Below are positions 43,401 to 52,581 of a DNA stretch of 64,000 nucleotides, piece by piece (positions within the stretch are counted from its first letter, which is position 1; each line of letters opens with the position of its first letter). The notes under the pieces were generated by a model. It ran no database searches. It was given only the letters and a program-made list of their open reading frames with translations, and had not been told where the DNA came from. The position numbers and the translations under genes are program-made. The stretch comes from JBBROS01 sp963792675 (GTDB taxonomy: Bacteria; Pseudomonadota; Alphaproteobacteria; Acetobacterales; Acetobacteraceae): positions 1 through 64,000 of the forward strand of contig CAWBWT010000001.1 of the NCBI GenBank assembly GCA_963792675.1, read 5' to 3'.

Positions 43401-44440
43401 GCCGGCCCCCGCGACACCAGCACCAGCCACACAAAGAACGGGATGCCCAGCAGGGCGGTGACGATCCCGATCGGGAACACGGTGCCGGGCACGATCACCT
43501 TGCTGACCACGGAGGCGGACGACAGCAGCAGCGCGCCGAACACCGCCGAAGCAGGCAGGAGGTGCCGCTGGTCCTCGCCGACCAGCATGCGGGCGATGTG
43601 GGGGGCCACCAAGCCGACGAAGCCGATGGTGCCGACAAAGGCGACCGCCGCCCCGGTCAGCAGCGACACCACCACGAAGCAGCGCAGCCGCAGTGCATCC
43701 ACCCGCACGCCCAGCGCCCGGGCGCGCTCGTCGCCCAGCCGCAGGGCCGTCAGCCGCCAGGCGTCGGCCAGCACGATCGGCATGGCGGCCGCCAGCACCA
43801 GCGCCACGATCCCGACCTTGGCCATGGTCGAGCGCTGCAGGCTGCCGAACAGCCAGAACACGATCTGCTGCAGCGCTTCGGGCGAAGCGAGGAACTGCAG
43901 CAGCGACAGCAGCGCCTGGAACAGGAACAAGCAGGCAATGCCCGCCAGCACCAGCAGCTCGGGCGTGGCACCCCGCAGCCGGCCGACGGCGGCGACGGTG
44001 GCGCAGGCGAGGCCGGCAAAGGTGAAGGCGGCCAGCGGGATCGTCCAGGCTTGCGGCACCGGCAGGGAGGCGCCGGCCAGGATCGCCAGCGCGGCGCCAA
44101 AGCCGGCGGCGGCCGAGATGCCCAGCGTGTAGCTGCTGGCCAGGGCGTTGTTCAGCACCGTCTGCATCACCGCCCCGGACACGCCCAGCGCCGCGCCGAC
44201 CACCGCCGCCATCAGCGCGATCGGCAGCCGCAGCGTGTGCACGATCGCGTCGAGCATGGGGTCGTTGCCAAGCCCGGCCAAGGACCGCAGCACGGCGGGC
44301 ACGGGCAGCATGGCCGGCCCGGTCGCCAGGTCGGCGGCAAAACTGCCGAGCAGCAGCACCGCGCCGGTCGCGGACAACGCGGTCCGGCGCGCGTTGGCGG
44401 CGCGCCACAGGCGGGCCGCGTCGAGAACCGCGGCGCTCAT
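43397..44440 (-). CDS. FecCD-family ABC permease
   Basis: 347 residues starting at ATG 44440 (MSAAVLDAARLWRAANARRT). It is very hydrophobic, with about ten membrane helices, and carries the family motifs LRLPIALMAAVVGAALGVSG, GFVGLVAPHIARMLVGEDQR and FPIGIVTALLGIPFFVWLV. Start and stop overlap both neighbours by four bases, showing a tight operon. Confidence 0.9.
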   Translation of the reverse strand: MSAAVLDAARLWRAANARRTALSATGAVLLLGSFAADLATGPAMLPVPAVLRSLAGLGNDPMLDAIVHTLRLPIALMAAVVGAALGVSGAVMQTVLNNALASSYTLGISAAAGFGAALAILAGASLPVPQAWTIPLAAFTFAGLACATVAAVGRLRGATPELLVLAGIACLFLFQALLSLLQFLASPEALQQIVFWLFGSLQRSTMAKVGIVALVLAAAMPIVLADAWRLTALRLGDERARALGVRVDALRLRCFVVVSLLTGAAVAFVGTIGFVGLVAPHIARMLVGEDQRHLLPASAVFGALLLSSASVVSKVIVPGTVFPIGIVTALLGIPFFVWLVLVSRGPA

Positions 44441-45570
44441 GTCGCGGCCGCGGTCAAACGCGTCATCCAACTGCCCTCGAACGCCACCGGCAGGAAGTGC
44501 TGGTGGTAGCGGCGCAGCTCGGCATCCGGGTCGAGATCGGCGAACCGGTCCGGGAAGATGGACTTGGCGATGAACTGGGTCGCCGTGAAGTCGTACAACG
44601 CGCGGCACAACCCATGTTCCACGGCGAAGACCTGGCCGTTGCGCACGGCGTTCAGGCCCGCCCAACCCTGCCGCCTGGCATAGGGCGCCAGACGGGCGCG
44701 GGTGGTCGCGGCGTCGGCGTCGAAGCCGGTCAAGACCGCCTGCGGCCGCCCCACCCAGGACGACCCGGCGATGAACACCGCGTCCGGGTTGGCGGCCAGC
44801 ACGTATTCGGGGTCGAGCGGCCCCCAGGCGCCGGCGCCCGGCAGGCGCCCGGCGGCGATATTGTCGGCGCCGGCAAACTCCAGCAGCCGCCCCCACATGC
44901 CCTTCCAATAGCTGTTGCCCACCACGTCGGCGCCGGCCTGCCCCAGCTCGAAATAGACCTTCGGTCGCATCGACACGTCGGCCACGCGACGCCGGATGTC
45001 GGCCAGCTTGTCGGTGTAGAGCGCGGCCAGCGCCCGGCCCCGCTCGTCGTTGCCCGTCGCACGTCCCAGCGCAAGGGTGCTGGCGACATGGCGTTCCGGG
45101 AGCTCGGCGTTGTAATCCACCACCATGACCGGGATGCCGAGCGCTTCGAGCTGCTTGACTGGCTCGGCCAAGGCGACGAACGACCAGTAGCCGAGGATCA
45201 CGAGGTCGGGGCGCAGCGACAGCACGCGCTCGAGGCTGAAGCTGCCGGCCTCGGTGCTACCAACGTCGGCCAGGGCGGCCAGGCGCGGAATCGGCACCAG
45301 GTAGCGCCGGAACGAGGCCGCGCGGTTGTCGGCCCATTGGGTCCGGTTGAAGCCGACCACGCGGTCCCAGCCGGCGGCGCCGGCGACGGCGGTGAACTCC
45401 TCGTAGTTGAAGTCGATGACGATGCGCTCGGCCGGGCCGCGCAGGGCGACGGGGCGGTCGAGGGCGTCGGCAAAGGCGGTCGCGGCGCCGGCCGGCCGGC
45501 CCAGCAGGGCGGCACCCAGGCCGAGCGACAAGGCGGAGCGGCGGCTGAGCCGTGAGGGGGAAGGATGCAT
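44437..45570 (-). CDS. Periplasmic substrate-binding protein, FecB/BtuF type
   Basis: 377 residues from ATG 45570, with AGGGGGAAGG upstream. It has an N-terminal export signal with twin arginines (SRRSALSLGLGAALLG), then a PF01497 Peripla_BP_2 fold: AERIVIDFNYEEFTAVAGAA, LRPDLVILGYWSFVALA, AANPDAVFIAGSSW. First core gene of the importer. The binding residues that would name the ligand cannot be read from sequence alone. Confidence 0.85.
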   Translation of the reverse strand: MHPSPSRLSRRSALSLGLGAALLGRPAGAATAFADALDRPVALRGPAERIVIDFNYEEFTAVAGAAGWDRVVGFNRTQWADNRAASFRRYLVPIPRLAALADVGSTEAGSFSLERVLSLRPDLVILGYWSFVALAEPVKQLEALGIPVMVVDYNAELPERHVASTLALGRATGNDERGRALAALYTDKLADIRRRVADVSMRPKVYFELGQAGADVVGNSYWKGMWGRLLEFAGADNIAAGRLPGAGAWGPLDPEYVLAANPDAVFIAGSSWVGRPQAVLTGFDADAATTRARLAPYARRQGWAGLNAVRNGQVFAVEHGLCRALYDFTATQFIAKSIFPDRFADLDPDAELRRYHQHFLPVAFEGSWMTRLTAAAT

Positions 45571-45637
45571 GCGAACTCTCCGGTCGGAACGCGCGGGAAC
45601 AGCCGGGCCAAGCGGGCGCGGCTGCGAACGGGGCGGA

Positions 45638-46081
45638 TCAGACGCTGGAGACGGGCGGCCCCCGCGGCGAGGCGGCATAACGCTGGGGTTGGGGCGGCCC
45701 GGTCGAGGGCGGCCACAGGGCCGCCGCGCGGGGCTGGAGCGGGCCAGGCGCGGTGACGATCGCGGCGCCGGGCAGCAGCGCGGGCGCGGCGGTCGCGTGG
45801 CACACGGCGCAAAGGGCGCAGTCATGCGCGGGGCTGGCGGGTTGGCCCGGCTGCTCCGGCCGGCTCGTTCCATCCGCACCGGCATGGCAGATCGGCATCT
45901 CACCGAAGCCGGAACCCAAGCCGGCGCCCAGCAGGACGGCGTTAGGACCGCCCGCCGCTTCGGCGAGGCTCGGCGCAGGCAGCCGCAGAACAAGCGCCAA
46001 CAAGGCCAGCAGCACGCCCACCTGCCAGCTTCGCCTGCGGAAGCGGGTCGCCCACCCGATGCGGCTCACAGAACCGTGCAT
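45638..46081 (-). CDS. DUF2946 family protein
   Basis: 147 residues; ATG 46081 (MHGSVSRIGWATRFRRRSWQ) is chosen because it is followed directly by the membrane helix VGVLLALLALVLRL. The middle has CHAGADG and HDCALCAVCHATAA, a Cys/His cluster typical of DUF2946, ending SPRGPPVSS. DUF2946 proteins often sit beside metal or TonB-dependent uptake genes. Here it precedes the ABC importer by 67 bp on the same strand, so the cluster is probably a metal-responsive operon (inference). Confidence 0.6.
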   Translation of the reverse strand: MHGSVSRIGWATRFRRRSWQVGVLLALLALVLRLPAPSLAEAAGGPNAVLLGAGLGSGFGEMPICHAGADGTSRPEQPGQPASPAHDCALCAVCHATAAPALLPGAAIVTAPGPLQPRAAALWPPSTGPPQPQRYAASPRGPPVSSV

Positions 46082-46333
46082 GCCGCAGCATTGCAATGAA
46101 TGAGGCGCAGCTGCAACGCGCTTGATGCGTGGTCGATAATCCAGCTTGCGGACGTCTGTTGCGTCGATCACCGGCCCGGCGGGCGCCTGGCGGACTTCCC
46201 GACAAGGCGGGTGGCTGCCCCTCAGTCGAACTCAATCACTTGAAAGCAGATGCAGATGCGGCTCGCCCGAAACCCGGGGGCGCACCGTTGCGCCGGGGCC
46301 GTTGATGCTGATGGGCCGAACGCGGTCGCCATT

Positions 46334-47073
46334 CTAGCAGGCCGACGATGGCCTGTATGCGACGGGCGGACGACGGGGGGGTGGGTCGGGAACTCCGCAA
46401 CAACCCGGCCTTCTAGCGCGGGGAGTTGCAGCGCGTCCTGCAGCACATCCGCAGTGACGATGCCGTGCTCAACGTCGGCACCAACATCGACGTGATGGCC
46501 ATCCCGATCGCCAAACGCTGCAAGCAGGTCGTGGGCATCGAGGCCAATCCCGCCTCGTTCCGGCTATTCGAAGTCAACTGCCGCTTGCACGGGGTGGACA
46601 ACGTCCGGGCGATCAACGTCGCCGCGAGCGACAAGCGGACACGCTCGAGTTCCTCGGGGGCAACCGCAATTGCGCCGGGTCGAAGCGCATGCCCAAGGTT
46701 GGCGCGATTACGTGTTCGACGAGCCCGAGACGATTTCGGTCGAGGCGTACAACCTGGACACGTGTCTCGACGGCGAGAAATTGGCAGTCGTGGTGATGGA
46801 CATCGAGGGATCCGAGTATTTCGCCCTCAAAGGCATGCAGGCCATCCTCCAAGACGCACGGACCTTGTCATCGAGTTCCTGCCGCATCACCTGCGCAACG
46901 TGAGCGGGGTGACGCCGGCGGAGTTCCTGGCGCGGATCACGCCGCACTTCGCGAGCATGTTCGTTCCCGGCCGGAACATCCATGTCGGTGCGGACGCCTT
47001 CCTCAGCACGTTGCAGGACATGTTCGACAACGACGAAGAAGAAGACAGCTTGATATTCGCCAAGACGGAGTAG
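46334..47073 (+). pseudogene. FkbM-family methyltransferase, several frame breaks
   Basis: Pieces in three frames read in order GGVGRELRNNPAF, LQHIRSDDAVLNVGTNIDV, CKQVVGIEANPASFRLFEVN, LDTCLDGEKLAVVVMDIEGS, EYFALKGMQAI and VIEFLPHHLRNVSGVTPAEF. This is the FkbM SAM-dependent methyltransferase fold, usually acting on sugars or lipids of surface polymers. A TAG at about 46410 and frame changes near 46370, 46635 and 46862 break it. It carries more lesions per length than most genes here, so real decay is plausible. Confidence 0.65.
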
Positions 47074-47191
47074 CGCAGCGCGTCCGCTCGAGCGCCGGCG
47101 GCCCAACTTCCTGCCTTGCGATCCCGTAAGACAACCTTGCGTCAGGCGGCGTAACTTGCCGATCGAGCCGAACCGATCCGATCGGATCTGC

Positions 47192-47278
47192 TTAGCGGTC
47201 GCGGAGCCAGTCCCAGACCAGAAGGACGGGAACCGGAATCATGATGGCGAAGAAGATCCAATCGAACATTTGCGGCAC
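47192..47278 (-). CDS. 28-residue single-pass membrane protein
   Basis: GTG 47278 (alternative ATG 47269) is preceded at eight bases by GGGAGG. The peptide begins VPQMFDWIFF and continues AIMIPVPVLLVWDWLRDR to TAA at 47194-47192. It has one hydrophobic helix flanked by Asp/Trp and an Arg/Asp-rich end, as in many small bacterial membrane proteins. It lies alone in a 500-bp gap between the FkbM remnant and the DUF2334 gene. No homologue is known to me; the strong ribosome site is the main support. Confidence 0.45.
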   Translation of the reverse strand: MPQMFDWIFFAIMIPVPVLLVWDWLRDR

Positions 47279-47589
47279 GGCGAAATCCTCCCATCGGCGG
47301 TACTCCTAAGCTACGGATGCCAGGCGCCGAAGTTGCGGGCTCATTCTCGTGAGGTCGCTAAAACGCATCCCCGAGCCAGCAAGTTAAAAACAAGGCAAGT
47401 TTAATCAAACGAGGCCGCGTTCGGCCAGACGTGGCCCTGGACCGCAGCAGGCTTGGAACGGCGCGCCGGCACGCCGCAAAATTTGAGCGATGTGCTCATG
47501 AAACTGAGTTCGGCAGCGATCTAGTCTTGATTTCGGATCGATCGGAACGGCCGTGAGGCCGGGAAGCCACGCAATGAGGGAACATTCAG

Positions 47590-49484
47590 ATGCTTAAATC
47601 GATGCTGAGCCGACGGTTGTTGGCCACCGTCACGCTGCTGCTGCCGGGCAGCCTGCTGCTCGGGCGCCAGGCGGCCGGCGCGTCGCAGGACCAGCAGGAA
47701 GGGCCCGGGTCGTCCGGCAACAAAGGCGGCAACGGCAAGTCGAAGGGACGCAACGCGGCGTCCGCGCAAACGCCCGCCAACCCCTTCTTCCAGCCGGTGG
47801 GCGCGCCATTCAGTGCCGAGGAGCAGGCGTCTACGGGCGCCGCAAGCGGGCTGTCCGAGACATCGACCTCAACAGCGACTGATCGGCGGGCGGACACGCG
47901 ACCCGGCCATTCGTACGCAAAGCCTGTGACACCGAACCGTTTTGGAGCCCACTGCCATGACCGCACTCATTTTGTACGACACGACCGGGCAATGGGGCTG
48001 GCTGGGCGAGCTTTATGCGATCATGGCTGCCAACTTGGTAGCCGCTTCGGCGCCTACACGACCCAGCCGGTCGCCACCTACACCGCCGGCCAGGTGGCCG
48101 CGAACGGCGTCACGATCTACGTCGGCTCCACCTATGACGAACCGTTGCCGGCCGCGTTCCTGGACGACGTGCTGGCTACGACCAAGCCGGTGATCTGGGC
48201 CGGCGCCAATATCTGGCAGCTGACCGCCCGCCGCTCGAGCGACTCTTCGTATTCCGCAGCGAGTACGGCTGGGTTTGGGCGGGCTACGACAGCTCGCCGG
48301 TCGGCCAGGTCAGCTACAAGGGCCAGCAGCTGAAGCGCTACGCGGCCAACCTGTCGGGCATCATGACCTACTCGATGCTCGCCGGCGCCGGCGCGCCGGC
48401 CACGTTGGCGACGGCGGTGCGGTCCGACGGCTCGACGTTCCCGTGGGCGGTGCGGGCGGCGGCGGCACCGAAAAGCAACCTCACCTACATCGGCGAGGTC
48501 CCGTTCGTTTACATGACCGAAGGCGACCGCTACCTGGCGTTCTGCGACCTGCTGTTCGACGCCTTCGCCCCAGCGACGCCGGTCACCAAACGGGCGCTGC
48601 TGCGGATCGAGGATATCAGCCCGAACGACGACCCGACGCCGCTGAAGGCGATCGCCGACTACTTGTTCGCGCAGAAGGTGCCGTTCGGCTTCCAGGTCGT
48701 CCCCACCTACCTCGACCCGAACGGCACATATAATGGCGGCGTGCGGCAGACGATCCGGTTGAAGGACACGCCGAACCTGCTCGCCGCCATGGCCTACATG
48801 CAGCAGCGCGGCGGCACGCTGCTGGCGCACGGCTACACCCACCAATATTCCAACGTCGCCAATCCCTATACCGGCGTGACCGGCGACGACGCGGAGTTCT
48901 ACCGGCTGACCTTGAACGCCGACCAATCGGTCAACTACGTCGGTCCGCTACCCGGCAACTCAGCAACGTTAGCGTAGAACCGGGTGGCTTCGATGAACAG
49001 CGAATACAACCTCGCCTTCGCGGCGGCGGCGTTCAGGACCGCAGGCGGGGTTGCGACGCTGACGAAAGTATGGACGGCGCTGAACTATGCTGCGAGCGCG
49101 GCGGATTACAAGCGCTTCTCCACCCTGTTCAGCTCGCGCTCGGAACGGTCGCTTTATTTCGTCGGCTTGTTGTCTGGCGGCACGCCGGATCCGACCAGGG
49201 TGGCCGGGCAGTATTTTCCATACGTCGTGCCGAAGGACGTGTATGGCGGCAAGGTGCTGCCGGATACGCTGGCGGCGTCGAGCTGCTGCCGTTCGGGGTA
49301 ACCTGGCCCGGCTGCCGGCGGACATCATCGCCGACGCGCAACGCAACCTGGTGGTCCGCGACGCCTGGGCGAGCTTCTTCTTCACGCGAGCGACTGGGAC
49401 ACGACCACGAACCTTTACCTGCAAACGACGGTGCAAGGGATCAAAGGTCTCGGTTACTCGTTCGTCGGGTTCAACACAGTTTAA
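47590..49484 (+). pseudogene. DUF2334 (polysaccharide deacetylase-like) protein, frameshifted
   Basis: ATG 47590 opens a signal peptide (MLKSMLSRRLLATVTLLLPG) and a low-complexity linker. The rejoined body reads LILYDTTGQWGWLGELYAIM, VGSTYDEPLPAAFLDDVL, ALLRIEDISPNDDPTPLKAI (metal-binding RIEDI.P block), GTLLAHGYTHQYSNV (HGYTHQ metal His) and LGYSFVGFNTV at the end. This is the DUF2334 fold of carbohydrate esterase-like deacetylases. About six single-base breaks fall between 47830 and 49400. Likely a periplasmic or exported enzyme modifying an exopolysaccharide made by the downstream cluster (inference). Confidence 0.7.
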
Positions 49485-49697
49485 CTATGCCTTAAGCTTT
49501 AATTCTCTCCTGCCAATTTGTTCCATCACGTTCTCTTGAGAATCTTATTGATGTAACGCAATGTCTTGAGTAAAGAGATTAAGTAATTTATTGTCATGAA
49601 TGTTCAGATATTGTTGGATTAGAGTTAACGGAGTTAACTGTGGCGACAAGTCACTATCGGATCTCAGCTGCAAGTTCGCGTGTGAAAGGCCGACTTC
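49485..49697 (+). promoter_or_regulatory. AT-rich upstream region of the LuxR-type gene
   Basis: About 210 bp with markedly low GC (TTAAGTAATTTATTGTCATG) between the DUF2334 gene and the regulator. Probably the promoter of the regulator and perhaps of the glycan genes that follow on the same strand. No operator is identified. Confidence 0.4.
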
Positions 49698-50437
49698 ATG
49701 CGACTTGGTAATCTCCTCCTAGAAGGCGGCACATCCAAAGGTCTGGCGACGTCCGGCGCTGCGGGCACCGTTCGCCCGCCCGCAGACGTCAGAAGCCCCG
49801 GGAACGTCAAAAGCATCGTGGTGGTCAGCGACTCCCGCCTGCTGCGCGAGGCGCTGCAACGCGACCTGTCCCGCTGCGACGCCGGCCTCGGCCTGGTGGA
49901 GGCCTCGTCGCGCGAGAGGCCCATGACCGGGTCGCGGCACTCGATCCGGATGCCGTGATCCTCGACTCCAACACGGCGAACATGGCCGTGCTGCCGCAGA
50001 GCTTGCGGGCCTTGTCGCCGGGCCTGCGCATCGTCGTGCTGACCGCGACCAGCACCGAGGCCGAGTTCGTCCGGTGGGCCGAAAAGGGCGTGCACGGCTA
50101 TGTCGACCAGGACAGTTCGACCGCCGACCTCGTCGCGGTCATCCAGCATGCCGCCCGCGGCGAGATGGTCTGTTCGTCCCGCCTGGCCGGATTGCTGGTG
50201 GGCCGGGTCGCGTCGCTGTCGGCGGAACGCAACAAGGGTCGCGACGTGACGGCGCTGACGCCACGAGAAAAGCAGATCCTCGGCTTGCTGGCGGACGGGT
50301 TGTCGAACAAGCGCATCGCCGAGCGCCTGCACATCACCGACGCCACGGCGAAGAACCACGTGCACCGGATCCTCGACAAGCTGGGCCTGCACAGCCGCGG
50401 CCAGGCCGCGGCGTACTACTACCGCCACCGGCTTTAG
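49698..50437 (+). pseudogene. LuxR/NarL-type response regulator, one frame break
   Basis: The first frame (from 49698) gives KSIVVVSDSRLLREALQRDL, the start of a receiver domain. The frame changes near 49890 and continues VAALDPDAVILDSNTANMAV (candidate phospho-Asp), PGLRIVVLTATSTEAEF, then the LuxR helix-turn-helix LTPREKQILGLLADGLSNKR and TAKNHVHRILDKLGLHSRGQ. Total about 246 residues. No partner kinase is adjacent. It stands 128 bp upstream of the NfrB-like gene on the same strand, so control of the glycan genes is possible. Confidence 0.72.
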
Positions 50438-50565
50438 TTTCCGTCACAGGAGAAGGACATGCCCGTCCCGGTTGACGGCGCTGGACGCCGCGCGCCCGAC
50501 GTTCCAGCCTTTAGTTCCGGATTAACATCGAATCCGCATCGCGCTGCCGCCAAGCAGGCCCTGCC

Positions 50566-52571
50566 GTGACCGGCGAGCTGGCCGGTCTCGCCACCGACGC
50601 CCTGCTGCTCGGCATCCAGGCCATCTTCGTGCTGTGCTGCTGGATCTACCTGATCGCCGGCTTGGACGACCTGGTGATCGACGTGATGTGGCTCGCCTAT
50701 CAGGTCTTCGATCGCCTCACCGGCCGGTTCCAGCGGCCGCCGAGCCCGGCCGTGCTGCGCGAAACGCCGGAACGGCCGCTGGCGATCATGTTCCCGGCCT
50801 GGCACGAGGCCGACGTGATCGGCTCCGCGGTCGCCAACATCATCGCCACCCTGGAATACCGCAACTTCCAGGTGTTCATCGGCACCTATCCGAATGACGC
50901 CGACACCCAGCGCGAAGCGGACAAGCTCGCCGCCCAATATTCCGACGTCGACAAGGTGGTGACCGACGCCCCGGGCCGACCTGCAAGGCGGACTGCCTCA
51001 ACCACATCCTCAACGCCATTCGCGCCTTCGAGGAGCAGGCCGGGGCGCCGTTCGCCGGCGTCATCATGCAGGACGCCGAGGACGTGGTGCCGCCGCTGGC
51101 GCTGCATTTGTTCAACTATTACGGGCACCGTTACGATCTTGTGCAGATCCCGGTGCTGTCGCTTCGGCGCCGCTGGTGGGACCTGACCGGCGGCCATTAC
51201 ATGGAGGAGTTCGCCGAGTTCCACGCGAAAGAGATGTTCGTGCGCGAGCGCTTCGCCGGCGTTGTGCCGGGCTGCGGCGTCGGCACGTTCTATTCGCGGC
51301 GGGCGCTGGCGCTAGCGGAGGCGACCGGGGAAACGTTCTCCACCCGCTCGCTGACGGAAGACTACGAGTTCTCGTTCCGCATGCGCGATGCCGGGCTGAA
51401 GATGCATTTCGTGCGCATGTTCCTGCGCGAAGACGGGCGGCCGCGCGGCTGGCGCCGGCTGTTCGGCGGTGTGCTGGCGCGGCGCGAGCTGATCGCCACC
51501 CGCGAGTATCTCCCGAACGGCTTCAACGCCTCGTTCCGGCAGAAGTCGCGCTGGACGGTGGGGATCTCGCTGCAGGGCTGGCGCAACTTCGGCTGGCGCG
51601 CCGGCTGGCGGGTCCGCTACCTGTTCTGGCGCGACCGCCGCGCGCTGGTGCTGTCGCATGTCACCGTGCTCGGTGTGATGGCCTTGCTCGCCTTCATCGG
51701 CCTGAGCGGTTACCAGCTCGCCTTTCCCGAGGAAGGGCACCTGGCGCCGCTGCTGCCGGACGGCGACTGGCTGTGGAACGTGGTGTGGATCAACCTCGGC
51801 CTGCTCGCGCACCGGCTGGCGCAGCGGCACCTCTGGGCGGTGGTGCATTACGGGCCCGGCGTGCTGCCGATGGTGACGGCGCGCTACGTTTGGGCGTCGG
51901 TGATCAACTACTGCGCCCTGATCCGCGCCTTGCGGCTCTGGGCGCGGCACCTGCGCACCGGCAAGGCGATCGGCTGGGACAAGACCGCGCATCAGTTCCC
52001 GATCGGCGCGACGGTCGCGGCGCCCTCGCCGCGCCCAGCCAGCACGGCAACGGCCTCGGTCGCCGCACGGGGGCGCAGCCTGGGCGACCTGCTGCTCGAG
52101 CTCAAGCTGCTCGATCCCGCCGTGCTATCGGTCGCCAGCAGCAAGGCGGAAGCGGAAGACCGGCGGCTGGAATCCGTGCTGGTCGAGACCGGCGTGCTCG
52201 GCGAGAAGGTCCTCGCCCGCATCCTGGCCGCCTACGCCAGCGCGCCGCTGTGCTCGGCCGATGCGGCGAGCGTGGCGCCGGAATTGCTGGCGGCGTTCCC
52301 GCTCGACCTGGCCCGGCGGTTCCGCTGCGTGCCGTTCGCGATGGCGCAATCGGGCCGGCTCGCCGTCGCCGCAGCCGCGCTGCTGGCGCCCGGCGAGGTT
52401 GCCGCGCTCGAGGCACGCACGCAGCGTCCGGTCGAGATCCAGGTCGCGACCGACGGGTTCGTGGCCGAGCTGCTCGGACGCATGGACGCGCTGCAGCGGG
52501 CGTGGTCGAGCCGCACCGGCCCGCATGCCGGGGCAATGCCGGCCCTGGCCGCCGCGCAAAGCCCATCGTGA
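50566..52571 (+). pseudogene. NfrB-like membrane glycosyltransferase with MshEN-type C-terminus
   Basis: GTG 50566. N-terminal membrane helix (LLLGIQAIFVLCCWIYLIAG), GT2 domain (ERPLAIMFPAWHEADVIGSA; IMQDAEDVVPPLALHL with the DxE-type metal site; STRSLTEDYEFSFRMRDAGL; QKSRWTVGISLQGW), several C-terminal helices, then a GspE_N/MshEN domain (RSLGDLLLELKLLDPAVL; RLESVLVETGVLGEKVLARI). This is the NfrB (phage N4 adsorption protein B) layout; in E. coli NfrB makes a surface glycan from UDP-ManNAc and is switched on by c-di-GMP. The MshEN motif is divergent here. One frame break near 50978, a lost C in GGGCCGACC, is probably a sequence error. Confidence 0.75.
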
Positions 52572-52581
52572 GCAGCCCGTC

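Noticed and set aside
46082..46140. Fur-box-like inverted sequence upstream of the DUF2946/ABC operon
   Set aside because: Only a weak, interrupted palindrome around GCATTGCAATGAATG; not enough to call an operator.
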